Assembly (NCBI GenBank): GCA_964454015.1
Contig: CAYVQF010000043.1
Span: 1-50,641, forward strand
DNA length: 50,641 nt
Reading direction: 5' to 3'
Origin: CAYVQF01 sp964454015
Lineage (GTDB): Bacteria > Myxococcota_A > Bradymonadia > UBA4248
Below the pieces are notes generated by a model, which worked only from the letters and a program-made list of their open reading frames with translations, was not told where the DNA came from and made no database searches. Position 1 is the stretch's first letter; each line of letters begins with the position of its first letter. This document shows, piece after piece, positions 24,435-32,776 of the stretch. The translations under genes and the position numbers were made by a program.

Positions 24435-25721
24435 TCAGACCCAGCCGCGGTCGCGACAAGCCGAAGCCACGCGACCGATGGCGATGATATAAGCCGCGTC
24501 GCGCATATAGACCTTCTTGCTGGCGGCCAGATCGGCGACGGCCTGGAAGGCGATGGTCATCTTCTGGTCGAGCTTCTCCAGGACTTCTTCTTTGGGCCAG
24601 AAGTAGTTGGTGTTGCACTGGACTTGCTCGAAATAGGAACAAGTGACACCGCCGGCGTTGCAGAGGAAGTCGGGAATGACGAAGATGCCGCGCTCTTTGA
24701 AGAGCTTGTCGGCCTCGGGCGTGGTGGGGCCGTTGGCGCCCTCGGCGACGATCTTGACCTGCCGCGAGATGTGGGGCGCCGTCTCGGCGTTGACCTGGTT
24801 CTCCAAGGCACAGGGCATGAGGATGTCCACGTCTTGCTTGATCCACTCGCCACCAGGGAGAATCTCGTAGCCGAGCTCGGTGGCCTTGGACTTGTCGACG
24901 CCGCCAAAGCGATCGGTGATCCCGCGCAACTCCGAGAGGGAGATGCCCGAGGCGCGGCGGAAAGTATAGGAGCACTGGTCGTTCTGGTCCCAACTGGAGA
25001 CGCAGACGACCTTGCCGCCGAGGCTCTGGTAGAGTTCGATGGCGTATTGCGCCACGTTGCCAAAGCCCTGCACGGCAGCGCAGGTGTCCTTGGGATCGAT
25101 ACCCAGGCGCTTGAGGGCTTCGCGGACGGTGAAGACGACGCCGTAGCCAGTGGCCTCGGTGCGACCGAGAGAGCCGCCCATGCCCACGGGTTTACCCGTA
25201 ATGAAGCCAGGGTACTTAGCGCCGTGAATGGCCTCGAACTCGTCGAGCATCCACAGCATGTGTTGGGCGTTGGTCATGACGTCGGGCGCGGGGACGTCCG
25301 AGAGGGGGCCGACATTGCGGGCCAACTGGCGAACCCAACCGCGGCAGAGGCGCTCCTGTTCACGCGCAGAGAGGTGGTGTGGGTCACAGACGACGCCACC
25401 CTTGCCGCCACCCAAGGGGATGTCGACCACGGCGCACTTCCAGGTCATCCACATGGCGAGAGCGCGAACGGTGTCGGCCGTTTCATGGGGGTGAAAGCGA
25501 ATGCCGCCTTTGCACGGTCCGCGGGAGTCATTGTGCTGGACGCGGTAACCCTTGAAAACCTGCACGCGCCCGTCGTCCATGCGCACTGGGACGCTGAAGT
25601 GATACTCCCTGAGGGGTTCGCGCAATAGCGCGCGGGTGCTGGGGTCGAGGTCGAGCTGCTCTGCGACCGAGTCGAACTGATGCTGCGCCATCTGGAACGG
25701 ATTGAACGACTTGTCAGCCAT
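24435..25721 (-). CDS. gdhA: glutamate dehydrogenase (Glu/Leu/Phe/Val dehydrogenase family)
   Basis: A 428-residue cytoplasmic enzyme for reversible oxidative deamination of glutamate to 2-oxoglutarate and ammonia with NAD(P). The substrate domain shows KGGIRFHP, TWKCAVVDIPLGGGKGG (catalytic Lys107) and APDV. The nucleotide domain shows GGSLGRTEATGYG and the Rossmann loop VQGFGNVAQYA. The C-terminal segment NAGGVTCSYFEQVQ is typical of hexameric enzymes. The length fits the small hexameric class. AAAGGAAG lies eight bases before the ATG, and the upstream in-frame ATG at 25766 lacks this. Coenzyme preference cannot be read reliably. Confidence 0.96.
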   Translation of the reverse strand: MADKSFNPFQMAQHQFDSVAEQLDLDPSTRALLREPLREYHFSVPVRMDDGRVQVFKGYRVQHNDSRGPCKGGIRFHPHETADTVRALAMWMTWKCAVVDIPLGGGKGGVVCDPHHLSAREQERLCRGWVRQLARNVGPLSDVPAPDVMTNAQHMLWMLDEFEAIHGAKYPGFITGKPVGMGGSLGRTEATGYGVVFTVREALKRLGIDPKDTCAAVQGFGNVAQYAIELYQSLGGKVVCVSSWDQNDQCSYTFRRASGISLSELRGITDRFGGVDKSKATELGYEILPGGEWIKQDVDILMPCALENQVNAETAPHISRQVKIVAEGANGPTTPEADKLFKERGIFVIPDFLCNAGGVTCSYFEQVQCNTNYFWPKEEVLEKLDQKMTIAFQAVADLAASKKVYMRDAAYIIAIGRVASACRDRGWV

Positions 25722-26067
25722 GGATCGCTTCCTTTCTCGGAAAGGGGGGGTGAAGGGCCCGCTCACTCCTCCGTTGAGGAGGAATGTGCCTGTAGGGGGT
25801 CTCCTGCAGACGCTATTGACATAGCAGAGGCAAGATTTTCGGTCAACGAATCGTTAGCTGATGCTGCCACTTCTTTGTTCAATTCGACCGCATTTTTTTC
25901 GACATGCTGACAATGATGTGAACTCAGCGGCAATCTCGCAAATAATATTCGATGACCTGCAAGCGCTTCACGTCTCCATTCCGAGCCCATCTGACTGCAT
26001 GCATCAGCGCCTTGTGCTATTGAGACCGAGAGCCGCCGCGCTTGGCGGTGGTTTGAACCCAGTCATC
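25722..26067. other. AT-richer divergent intergenic region
   Basis: These 346 bases separate the glutamate dehydrogenase from the plus-strand sulfatase-like gene. The stretch 25830-25960 is clearly AT-richer than its surroundings (for example ATTTTTTTCGACATGCTGA) and is the likely promoter zone. A frame in phase with the sulfatase-like gene is open from the ATG at 25861, but base use argues against coding. Confidence 0.5.
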
Positions 26068-28125
26068 ATGCACGATACCAGCACCAGCACCAGCACCAGC
26101 ACCAGCACCAGCACCAGCACCAGCTCGCCAGGGGCTTCGACGCTTCCTCCCACGGAGGGTCGCGAGTGCGGACGCGTCTTCTGCGCGATCTGGGCGCTGA
26201 CCTTCGTGGTGCAGGTGCTTTCCCTGCAGGTGCGGGGGGCGGTCTTTGGGGGGACGCGCTGGCTGAGCGCGGTCAAGTACCTGGAGACCGGGGAGCGCCT
26301 TGGCTTGTTGATGGTGTTATTGGTGTTCAGTCTCGCCGCTGCGGGGCTGTGGCTGGTATGCGCCGAGAGCCTTGGGCGCTTGTTGCGCCGTTCACCCCAG
26401 CGAGCCCTGCGCTGGGGCGCTGCGACTTGGCTGTTCTTGCTGTTGGCAGACGCGGTGGTGCGTCACCAGGTCGGCGCGCTTCTGGGTGACGCCTTCGATT
26501 TCATGGACTTTGCCGGCAATGTCGGTGGGCTGCGGCTCATGCTCCAGCACCTCTGGACTTGGTATGGGGCCCAGATTTTGGAGCAGGTGGGGCTCTTGGT
26601 TTTGCTGACCCTGGGGCTGGTGTGGTTGTGGCGTTGGTTGCGGCGCCAAGACGGGTGGTGGGCGCCTGCTGATCGCCTCGGCGGCCGCGGAGCGCGGCGC
26701 GTCACGTGGGTAGCGGTGTCGTTGTCGCTTCTCTTCATGACGGCGGGGACGCCCCTGTGGCCCGTGACCCGCGACTTGCTCGCCCGAGATACCCTCTTGG
26801 GGCTGCCGTTTTCGACGGTCATTCATTGGGCGACGGACTTTGATCGCGATGGCTATGGGCTCTTTGGTGCGCCTGCCGACACGGCGCCCTTCGATGCTTC
26901 GCGCCACCCTTATGCGCTAGATATTCCCAATGACGGGATCGATCAGGATCTCCTCGCGGGAGATCTGCGGCCAGCGCACCTGCCTCCCGATCTCCTCCGC
27001 TGGGTGGATGACATGACCTTCACCCCGCAGGCGACGCCTCTGCCGCGGCACGTGGTGTGGGTGGTCCTGGAGAGTGTGCGGGCAGATATGCTCGCCGCCG
27101 AAATCGATGGGCAGGAGGTGATGCCTTTCACCCGCGCCCTGGTATCCCAAGGGGCCCTGCAGGTGCCCCACTTCCACGCGACCAAAGGCTTCACCCGCGC
27201 GAGCGTCACCCAGGCTTTTTGGGGGAGCATTTTTCCACCCGCGACGACACTCATGGACGATCTGGCCGATGCGGGTTGGCACATCGCCGTCTTCAGCGCT
27301 GAGGACCTGCGCGACGAAGGCTTCGAGTCGGCCCTGCACTTGAATCGCGCGCAGCACGTGGTGGATCCGCGTTCGCTGCCCCACGAGGTTGGCCGGAGCC
27401 GGACCATTCCCGCGCGGCGGCTGATGGGGCACGTCGAGGCCTTCATCGAAGGCTACGCTGCCCCTCAGCCGCTTTTCCTCTACATCTACTTACAGGATCC
27501 CCACTTTCCCTATCATCAAGACAATCCGCTGCGTTTGAATGACGCCTATCTCACCCGGCGTGAGATCCACCGCGGCAATCGCGAGGCGCTGTGGCGGGCC
27601 TATTGCAACCAGGTCTTCCACCTCGATCTGGCCATGGCGCGCCTCTTTGCTGCCCTCGATGCGGCCGCGATGCGTGACGACACCTTGGTGGTGTTGATGG
27701 GGGATCACGGCGAGTCACTCTTCGATGATGGGGTGTTACTGGGTCATGGGATCGCCCTCGACGACGTGATGACCCACGCCTTAATGGTGATCCACGGGGC
27801 GCGGCGCCATGTGCCTGGGACCCTGTCACACCACCACCTGCGCCGCTGGTTGCACGAGGAGCTGAGCCTCCCTGCGGTGACGGCGCCGCGGGTCGTGCCC
27901 ATGCCGGAGCGCTCACTGGTGCAGTATCTCGGTCCGGAAGGGGCACCCAACCGCATTGCCCTCATGCGCCCTGAGCAGGAACGCGTGGTTTACGACTTTC
28001 GTACGGGTTGGGTGAGCCAGGGTGAGAGCCGGGTCGGGTTGGATGGGGATGACGCCTTGGCCGCCGAGGGGCGTGCCCTGGTCGACGCCTGGGCCCTGAT
28101 GCAGTGGCGCTACCGGCCGCGCTGA
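26068..28125 (+). CDS. membrane-anchored sulfatase/LtaS-like hydrolase-transferase
   Basis: A protein of about 685 residues. After a Thr-Ser dipeptide tract come about five membrane helices (first 250 residues), and then a periplasmic sulfatase-fold domain. Its motifs are HVVWVVLESVRADM (first metal site), KGFTRASVTQAFWGS (probable Thr nucleophile, as in LtaS/OpgB-type enzymes) and VVLMGDHGESLFDDG with LGHG (second metal site). An Asp-rich calcium-like loop FDRDGYGLFG precedes the domain. Family members move phosphoglycerol or phosphoethanolamine head groups or cleave sulfate; the substrate is unknown. The start is uncertain: the ATG at 26068 is preferred because upstream DNA is AT-rich, but ATGs at 25861 and 25999 are in frame and none has a good ribosome site. 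Confidence 0.82.
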   Translation: MHDTSTSTSTSTSTSTSTSSPGASTLPPTEGRECGRVFCAIWALTFVVQVLSLQVRGAVFGGTRWLSAVKYLETGERLGLLMVLLVFSLAAAGLWLVCAESLGRLLRRSPQRALRWGAATWLFLLLADAVVRHQVGALLGDAFDFMDFAGNVGGLRLMLQHLWTWYGAQILEQVGLLVLLTLGLVWLWRWLRRQDGWWAPADRLGGRGARRVTWVAVSLSLLFMTAGTPLWPVTRDLLARDTLLGLPFSTVIHWATDFDRDGYGLFGAPADTAPFDASRHPYALDIPNDGIDQDLLAGDLRPAHLPPDLLRWVDDMTFTPQATPLPRHVVWVVLESVRADMLAAEIDGQEVMPFTRALVSQGALQVPHFHATKGFTRASVTQAFWGSIFPPATTLMDDLADAGWHIAVFSAEDLRDEGFESALHLNRAQHVVDPRSLPHEVGRSRTIPARRLMGHVEAFIEGYAAPQPLFLYIYLQDPHFPYHQDNPLRLNDAYLTRREIHRGNREALWRAYCNQVFHLDLAMARLFAALDAAAMRDDTLVVLMGDHGESLFDDGVLLGHGIALDDVMTHALMVIHGARRHVPGTLSHHHLRRWLHEELSLPAVTAPRVVPMPERSLVQYLGPEGAPNRIALMRPEQERVVYDFRTGWVSQGESRVGLDGDDALAAEGRALVDAWALMQWRYRPR
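26077..26124 (+). repeat. hexanucleotide repeat, eight copies of ACCAGC
   Basis: A perfect 48-bp tandem repeat near the 5' end of the sulfatase-like gene, encoding eight Thr-Ser pairs. Changes in copy number would keep the frame and only alter the length of the N-terminal tail. Confidence 0.95.
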
Positions 28126-28164
28126 ACCGGATCGGAGGCGGAGCGAAGCCGTGCAATTGGGCGA

Positions 28165-29829
28165 TCAGAAGCGCCAGCGGAGGTGCATGCCCACATTATC
28201 AGCGCCCGCCACGGGGATGATGTGGGGCTGCCAAGTGCTCGCCTCTTCCTCGAAGGAGCTGGGATCGGCGGCGAGCCACTCGTAGATGAGGAGCCCCACG
28301 CCGGCAGCGGCGACGACGGTTCCAGCGGAATAAAGGATGCGGGTGGCCGTGACGGTGGTTTTGGCGCGATCTTTGGCGGCGTTGAAGGCGGCGACTTGGT
28401 CGCTGACATCGACGCCGTCCTTTGATTTCTGGTCCAGATCTTTGATGAGGTTCAGATCGCTGAGTCCCGCGAGATCAACGGCGAGGGCTGCGATGAGGAG
28501 GCCTGCGCCGGCGGCGCTGACAAAGACCCCAGGGCTCCAAAAGGAGCGCTGTTCCAAGGGGGGGACCCAGAAGGTGTCTTCGCCGTCGTAACGCAGTTGC
28601 GCCTCACCTTTCCACGGCGTGCGACCCTGCGCGCGTGCTTCGATGGCGTAGCTTCCCTGTTGCAGTTCCGTGACGAAGGGACATGGACCGCTGGCGTCAC
28701 CGATGCGGACGAAGATGGCGGCGTCATCGTCCTGTTCACAGCGCACGGTAACGAGGATGGGGCGTGGGGCTAAGGCGGGGATGCTCAGCACCTGTTCGTC
28801 TTGGTTGACGTCGAAGCTGAGGGTGACGCCGATGCTGTTGGATTGGGAGACGCTGAGCGCGACGGTGCCCTCAGGCAGGCGCAGGGTGGAGGCCGCCAGA
28901 GCGGCACAATCGCCGTGGAGGGGCTCCAATAAGGAGGGGCTGGTAATGGTCACTTCGCTCTCAGCTTGGGCACAGCCCAAGTGCACCCTGCGCAACAGGG
29001 CGGGCGCGGCGGCGACAGGGTGCTCGGGGTGGGTGTTGTCGATGACGGTAACGGCGACACGCCCCTCATGGTCGCGCGCGGTGACTTGGTGGCGCCCAGG
29101 CGGCAGGTCAAGGGCTTCGCCGCAGAGCGCCCGGGCCGTGTCATCGACGAAGAGCACACCGCCTTGTGGGTGCGTCGGACAATCGATGCGCAGCTCCGAC
29201 GTTGATGGTGTGGCGGTTTTGGGGCGGTACAGGAAGCGCGTGGTTCGACCGGCGCTGAGCTCGACGGGGCTCTCTGTGATGGTGGTCTTTGGTGCGAGGA
29301 TGCGCACCATCGCCGTTCCTGGGGCGTCTCGTTCGATCGTGGCAGGGCAGCGTTCGACGACGTCGTCGATGATGATCCATGCACCGTGATCGTCGACGTG
29401 ACAATCGACCTGAAGCAGCACCCGGCATTCGTTGAGGTCGGTCAAATGCTTGTCGAGATCGCTGCGATACTCATTGAGCCACTTGGTCTCGGAGTGGCCC
29501 GGTGCCTCCATGGCGGCGAGTTGTTTGTAGAGAGGGAGAGCGTCGGCGCAATTGGCACGGCGGTCCAGTATGCGGGCTTGAACGTAGGTGGTGGCAGGGT
29601 GGGGGACGATGGCCGCGGCCTGCTCGCACAGGTTGAGCGCTTCATCGAAGCGCTGGCGATCATAGGCGGTGATACAGCGATCGAGGAGGGCGGCGAAGCG
29701 CTTCTGATCCTTGCGGGGTAGGTCGTCAAAGGAAGATTGGCCGGAGGCCACGGTGCTCATTAAAAGCAAGCTCGCCAGGAAGGTGGCGAGGGGGAGCAGG
29801 ATGGCAGGGTTGGCGTTGCGCATGAACAT
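28165..29829 (-). CDS. secreted TPR-like protein with two C-terminal membrane helices
   Basis: A 554-residue protein. The signal peptide runs to about residue 30 (LLLMSTVASGQS). A short helical region (about 35-130) looks like degenerate TPR units (FDEALNLCEQAAAIVPHPAT, CADALPLYKQLAAM). Several PEGA-like or Ig-like beta segments follow, with Cys pairs spread through them. Near the C-terminus are two hydrophobic segments (PGVFVSAAGAGLLIAALAV and SAGTVVAAAGVGLLIYEWL) separated by a helical stretch. This architecture is familiar from Myxococcota proteins of unknown function. The start may be 29829 or the ATG six bases later. A CTTGTGATA motif lies 89 bases upstream. The gene converges with the sulfatase-like gene. 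Confidence 0.72.
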   Translation of the reverse strand: MFMRNANPAILLPLATFLASLLLMSTVASGQSSFDDLPRKDQKRFAALLDRCITAYDRQRFDEALNLCEQAAAIVPHPATTYVQARILDRRANCADALPLYKQLAAMEAPGHSETKWLNEYRSDLDKHLTDLNECRVLLQVDCHVDDHGAWIIIDDVVERCPATIERDAPGTAMVRILAPKTTITESPVELSAGRTTRFLYRPKTATPSTSELRIDCPTHPQGGVLFVDDTARALCGEALDLPPGRHQVTARDHEGRVAVTVIDNTHPEHPVAAAPALLRRVHLGCAQAESEVTITSPSLLEPLHGDCAALAASTLRLPEGTVALSVSQSNSIGVTLSFDVNQDEQVLSIPALAPRPILVTVRCEQDDDAAIFVRIGDASGPCPFVTELQQGSYAIEARAQGRTPWKGEAQLRYDGEDTFWVPPLEQRSFWSPGVFVSAAGAGLLIAALAVDLAGLSDLNLIKDLDQKSKDGVDVSDQVAAFNAAKDRAKTTVTATRILYSAGTVVAAAGVGLLIYEWLAADPSSFEEEASTWQPHIIPVAGADNVGMHLRWRF

Positions 29830-29917
29830 GAACCTGCAGAAGACAGCGACGAGGACGCGAGGATTCGGCGAGGTGCGCGTGGGACCGCATTTGGAAAGCT
29901 CCGGCGCTGGACTAGGT

Positions 29918-29926
29918 TATCACAAG
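29918..29926 (-). promoter_or_regulatory. CTTGTGATA motif, possible promoter element
   Basis: CTTGTGATAACC on the minus strand, 89 bases before the start at 29829. It is the partner of the site at 3460-3468 before the PEGA lipoprotein gene. Confidence 0.3.
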
Positions 29927-30118
29927 GCGTCGTGCAATTCCATTTTTGCGCGCCAGGGGGTGCGCAGCGCTGGGGGGTGGGCGCGAGGATGCGGCCAAGG
30001 GGGCGGCGAGTGGGGCCAGACGCGAGGCGAGAAAAGCGCTTGACCCCAGTTGGTGATCCAAGTGAGATTGTGCGGCCGTGCTCGATTGCCGGCGGTGAAC
30101 CCCCTGTGGAGGATGTCG

Positions 30119-31084
30119 ATGTCGAAAGATGGAAAGAAGTTGGTCGTGGTCGCGCTTGGAGGCAATGCCATTTCCCAGGCCAACGAGAAGGGAAGTGCCG
30201 AAGAGCAGTTCCATAATGTTGCCGTCACTTGCGAGCAGTTGGTCCGTATCAATCAGAGGGGCTACAAGCTCGTCGTGACCCATGGCAATGGCCCGCAGGC
30301 CGGGAGCCTCCTCATCCAGCAGGAAGAAGCCAAGGCCTTGGTCCCGGCCCAGCCCCTCGACATCTGTGGCGCCATGACCCAGGGGCAGATCGGCTACATG
30401 TTCCAAAACACGCTGCAGAATCAGTTCCTGCAGGCCGGCAAAGAGATCCCCATCGCGGCGTTGGTGACGCAGGTCGAGGTCAGCGAGGACGATCCCGATT
30501 TCCAAGACCCCACCAAGCCAGTGGGTCCCTTCTACGACCGGGCGACGGCTTTGCGCCTCCAAGAGGAGAAAGGCTACGTCGTCAGAGAGGTCAAGCCCCA
30601 GGGTGAGAAGACCTGGCGGCGCGTTGTGCCCTCGCCGGAGCCCTTGGCCATCGTCGAAGCAGCGTGTCTGAAGGCGCTCATCGAGGCGCGGGCTATCGTC
30701 ATCGCTTCCGGTGGTGGAGGCGTGCCAGTGATGAAGCAGGCCGATGGCACCTACAAGGGACTGGAGGCGGTGATCGACAAAGACAAGGCTGGCAATGTCC
30801 TGGCCCAGGCCGTGGGGGCAGATGTCTTTCTCATCCTCACCGATGTGGAGCATGCCAAGATCAATTGGGGCAAAGCCAACGAGGAGGCCGTGGGGCAGAT
30901 CAAGGTGAGCCAAATGCAGCGCCTCTGTGAAGAGGGGCATTTCCTCAAAGGCAGCATGGGGCCCAAGGTGGAGGCGGCCATGCGCTTCGTGCAAGCCGGC
31001 GGCGAGCGTGCCATCATCACCTCGCTGAGTCGCGCTGCCGATGCGCTGGAGGGAGAGACTGGGACCATCATCGTCCCCGATTGA
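30119..31084 (+). CDS. arcC: carbamate kinase
   Basis: A 321-residue amino-acid-kinase-fold enzyme: carbamoyl phosphate + ADP gives ATP + carbamate, or the reverse. Diagnostic motifs are VVVALGGNAI, VVTHGNGPQAG, ALVTQVEV, IVIASGGGGVP and GSMGPKVEAA, all in the order and length of ArcC. The start at 30119 is six bases after GGAGG; an ATG six bases earlier overlaps that site. No arginine deiminase or ornithine carbamoyltransferase gene is adjacent, so its partner pathway (arginine, agmatine, purine or allantoin breakdown) is open. A hairpin follows the stop. Confidence 0.96.
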   Translation: MSKDGKKLVVVALGGNAISQANEKGSAEEQFHNVAVTCEQLVRINQRGYKLVVTHGNGPQAGSLLIQQEEAKALVPAQPLDICGAMTQGQIGYMFQNTLQNQFLQAGKEIPIAALVTQVEVSEDDPDFQDPTKPVGPFYDRATALRLQEEKGYVVREVKPQGEKTWRRVVPSPEPLAIVEAACLKALIEARAIVIASGGGGVPVMKQADGTYKGLEAVIDKDKAGNVLAQAVGADVFLILTDVEHAKINWGKANEEAVGQIKVSQMQRLCEEGHFLKGSMGPKVEAAMRFVQAGGERAIITSLSRAADALEGETGTIIVPD

Positions 31085-31088
31085 GCCT

Positions 31089-31117
31089 GGCGCCTGTTGG
31101 AGTTGGCGCCTCTCTTG
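31089..31117 (+). terminator. probable intrinsic terminator of carbamate kinase
   Basis: A GGCGCC/GGCGCC stem (six bp, ten-base loop) is followed by TCTCTTG, starting five bases after the stop codon. Confidence 0.45.
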
Positions 31118-31158
31118 AGCTCAGGGGCGCATGGAGCCACGGGCGAAGGAGAGGTGTC

Positions 31159-31764
31159 ATGTGGAGAAAAGTGGTGGAGCGCGTGGCGATATTTGGGCTG
31201 CTATGGCTGATGGGGGCCTGTGGCCCCAAAGCGACGGATGCCCAGCTCATGCAGATTGTGGCGGAGGACCGCGAGGCGATTAAAGCTGAGCCGGGCAGCG
31301 GTGCTGAGCGCTTCCTCTTCTTCAACCGGGCGGTACAGCAACTGGGTAGCGGAGGCACCATGGAGCCAGTCATCCGCGAGCTGGATGACGTGGACGTGTA
31401 CTTGTCCACGGCGCCTACAGGTGATGACGCCCGGTCCATGTTGTTGGCCGAGGCGCTGGTTCAGGATGCCGAGCTGGCGCGAATGCGGGGCGACCATCTG
31501 CAGGCGGAGGCGCTGGCGCAGGCCTCTTTAGAGGCCGCGCCCAATGCGCCCGCCCTCACGCTCTGGCTCCCTTATGCTCACGCGGCGGCAGATGTCGCAG
31601 GCGTGGAACGACGCTGTCGCGCCGTGCGCCGGGTGGTGGCAGAGGAGGCTGTGCTCAGCGTCGTGAAAAGCTGTGGCGCGGTCCTGTCGGAGCTGGGCGC
31701 GTCGCCGCTCGAGTGGCTCGACGCGGAAGATCGGGCTGTTTTTGGGGGGCGTTTAGGCTGGTGA
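31159..31764 (+). CDS. small helical lipoprotein, TPR-like
   Basis: A 201-residue predicted lipoprotein. The signal ends at the lipobox LMGAC (residues 16-20). The rest is helical and Ala/Glu-rich, with one recognisable TPR-like helix pair (ELARMRGDHLQAEALAQASL, then EAAPNAPA). The family is not recognised. GGAG/GAGGTG stands just upstream of the ATG. The next gene, diphosphomevalonate decarboxylase, begins ten bases after its stop, so the two are almost certainly co-transcribed, though a functional link is not obvious. Confidence 0.75.
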   Translation: MWRKVVERVAIFGLLWLMGACGPKATDAQLMQIVAEDREAIKAEPGSGAERFLFFNRAVQQLGSGGTMEPVIRELDDVDVYLSTAPTGDDARSMLLAEALVQDAELARMRGDHLQAEALAQASLEAAPNAPALTLWLPYAHAAADVAGVERRCRAVRRVVAEEAVLSVVKSCGAVLSELGASPLEWLDAEDRAVFGGRLGW

Positions 31765-31774
31765 GGGCAGGCAG

Positions 31775-32776
31775 ATGTGGGTGCAGGCCAGAGCCAACGC
31801 CAACATCGCGTTGGTCAAATACTGGGGCAAAGGCGATCGCGCGCTCAACCTCCCCCTGGCGGGCTCCTTGAGCGTGACGCTGGCGCCGCTGACCTCGACG
31901 GCTCGGGTGCGCTGGGGGCACGTCGCGGAAGATTGTTTTACTCTTGATGGGAAGCTCGTGGCGCCAGTGCCCCAGGGGGTGGTGCGGCTGCTGCGAGAGG
32001 TGCGCAACCTGACGGGATGCGCCGGAGCCATCGAGATCCAGAGTCGCAACGACTTTCCCACGGCGGCAGGTCTTGCCTCTTCGGCGTCGGGGATGGCTGC
32101 GTTGGCGGCGGCGCTCAGCGCTAGTCTGGGGCTTGCTTTGCGCGGCGAGGAGCTGTCGCGGCTGGCGCGACTGGGCTCTGGCTCGGCGTGTCGTTCCGTG
32201 TGGGGGGGCTTCGCCGAGTGGTTGCCCGGCCATCGCGGCGATGGCCGCGACTCCCATGCGGTGCAGCTTGCGCCGCCCGGGTATTGGCCCATGCGGGTCT
32301 TGGTGGTGGTGGTCGATGACAGGCAGAAGGTGTGCAGCAGCAGCGAGGGTATGGCGCGTTGCCAGGCGAGCAGCCCCTTCATGGGGGCTTTTGCGGCGCA
32401 GGTGCCGGCAGATCTGACGGCCGCCCGGCGCGCGCTGGTTGAGCGCGATTGGGAGGCCTTGGGGCGGGTGACCGAGCGCTCGACCCTGCGTCTCCATGCG
32501 GTGATGGCGGCGGCGGACCCACCCTTGATATACCTACAGGCGACGAGCTGGGCCGTGATGGAGCGCGCCTGGGTCCTGCGCGCGGCTGGGACGCCCCTCT
32601 TCTGTACCGCCGATGCCGGTCCAAACGTGAAAATCTTCTGCGCGCCCGAGGCGGCCGAGACGGTGAAGGCCGATCTGGGGCATCATTTCCCGTCGTTGCG
32701 CGTCATCGAGGCTGAGCCAGGTCCTGGGGCCGAGGTGGTGCCGGATATTGAAGGGCCAGGTAGTCTCAAGCCCTAA
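31775..32776 (+). CDS. mvaD: diphosphomevalonate decarboxylase
   Basis: A 333-residue GHMP-superfamily enzyme that converts mevalonate 5-diphosphate to isopentenyl diphosphate with ATP. The sequence shows the family N-terminus ANANIALVKYWGK, the P-loop-like FPTAAGLASSASGMAAL, LGSGSACRSVWGGF and the catalytic-Asp motif TADAGPNVK. Length is normal. With the mevalonate kinase at 40731 this indicates the mevalonate route to isoprenoids, known in myxobacteria. Phosphomevalonate kinase, HMG-CoA synthase and HMG-CoA reductase are not in this window. The stop overlaps that of the convergent Tpx-like gene by four bases (CTAA). Confidence 0.95.
   Translation: MWVQARANANIALVKYWGKGDRALNLPLAGSLSVTLAPLTSTARVRWGHVAEDCFTLDGKLVAPVPQGVVRLLREVRNLTGCAGAIEIQSRNDFPTAAGLASSASGMAALAAALSASLGLALRGEELSRLARLGSGSACRSVWGGFAEWLPGHRGDGRDSHAVQLAPPGYWPMRVLVVVVDDRQKVCSSSEGMARCQASSPFMGAFAAQVPADLTAARRALVERDWEALGRVTERSTLRLHAVMAAADPPLIYLQATSWAVMERAWVLRAAGTPLFCTADAGPNVKIFCAPEAAETVKADLGHHFPSLRVIEAEPGPGAEVVPDIEGPGSLKP

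Noticed and set aside
25861..26067. N-terminal extension of the sulfatase-like gene from the ATG at 25861
   Set aside because: The segment is AT-rich compared with the rest of the gene, has no ribosome site and encodes nothing resembling a signal or domain. It is more likely promoter DNA.
30119..31084. arginine deiminase operon
   Set aside because: Only the carbamate kinase is present; the flanking genes are unrelated lipoprotein and mevalonate genes.
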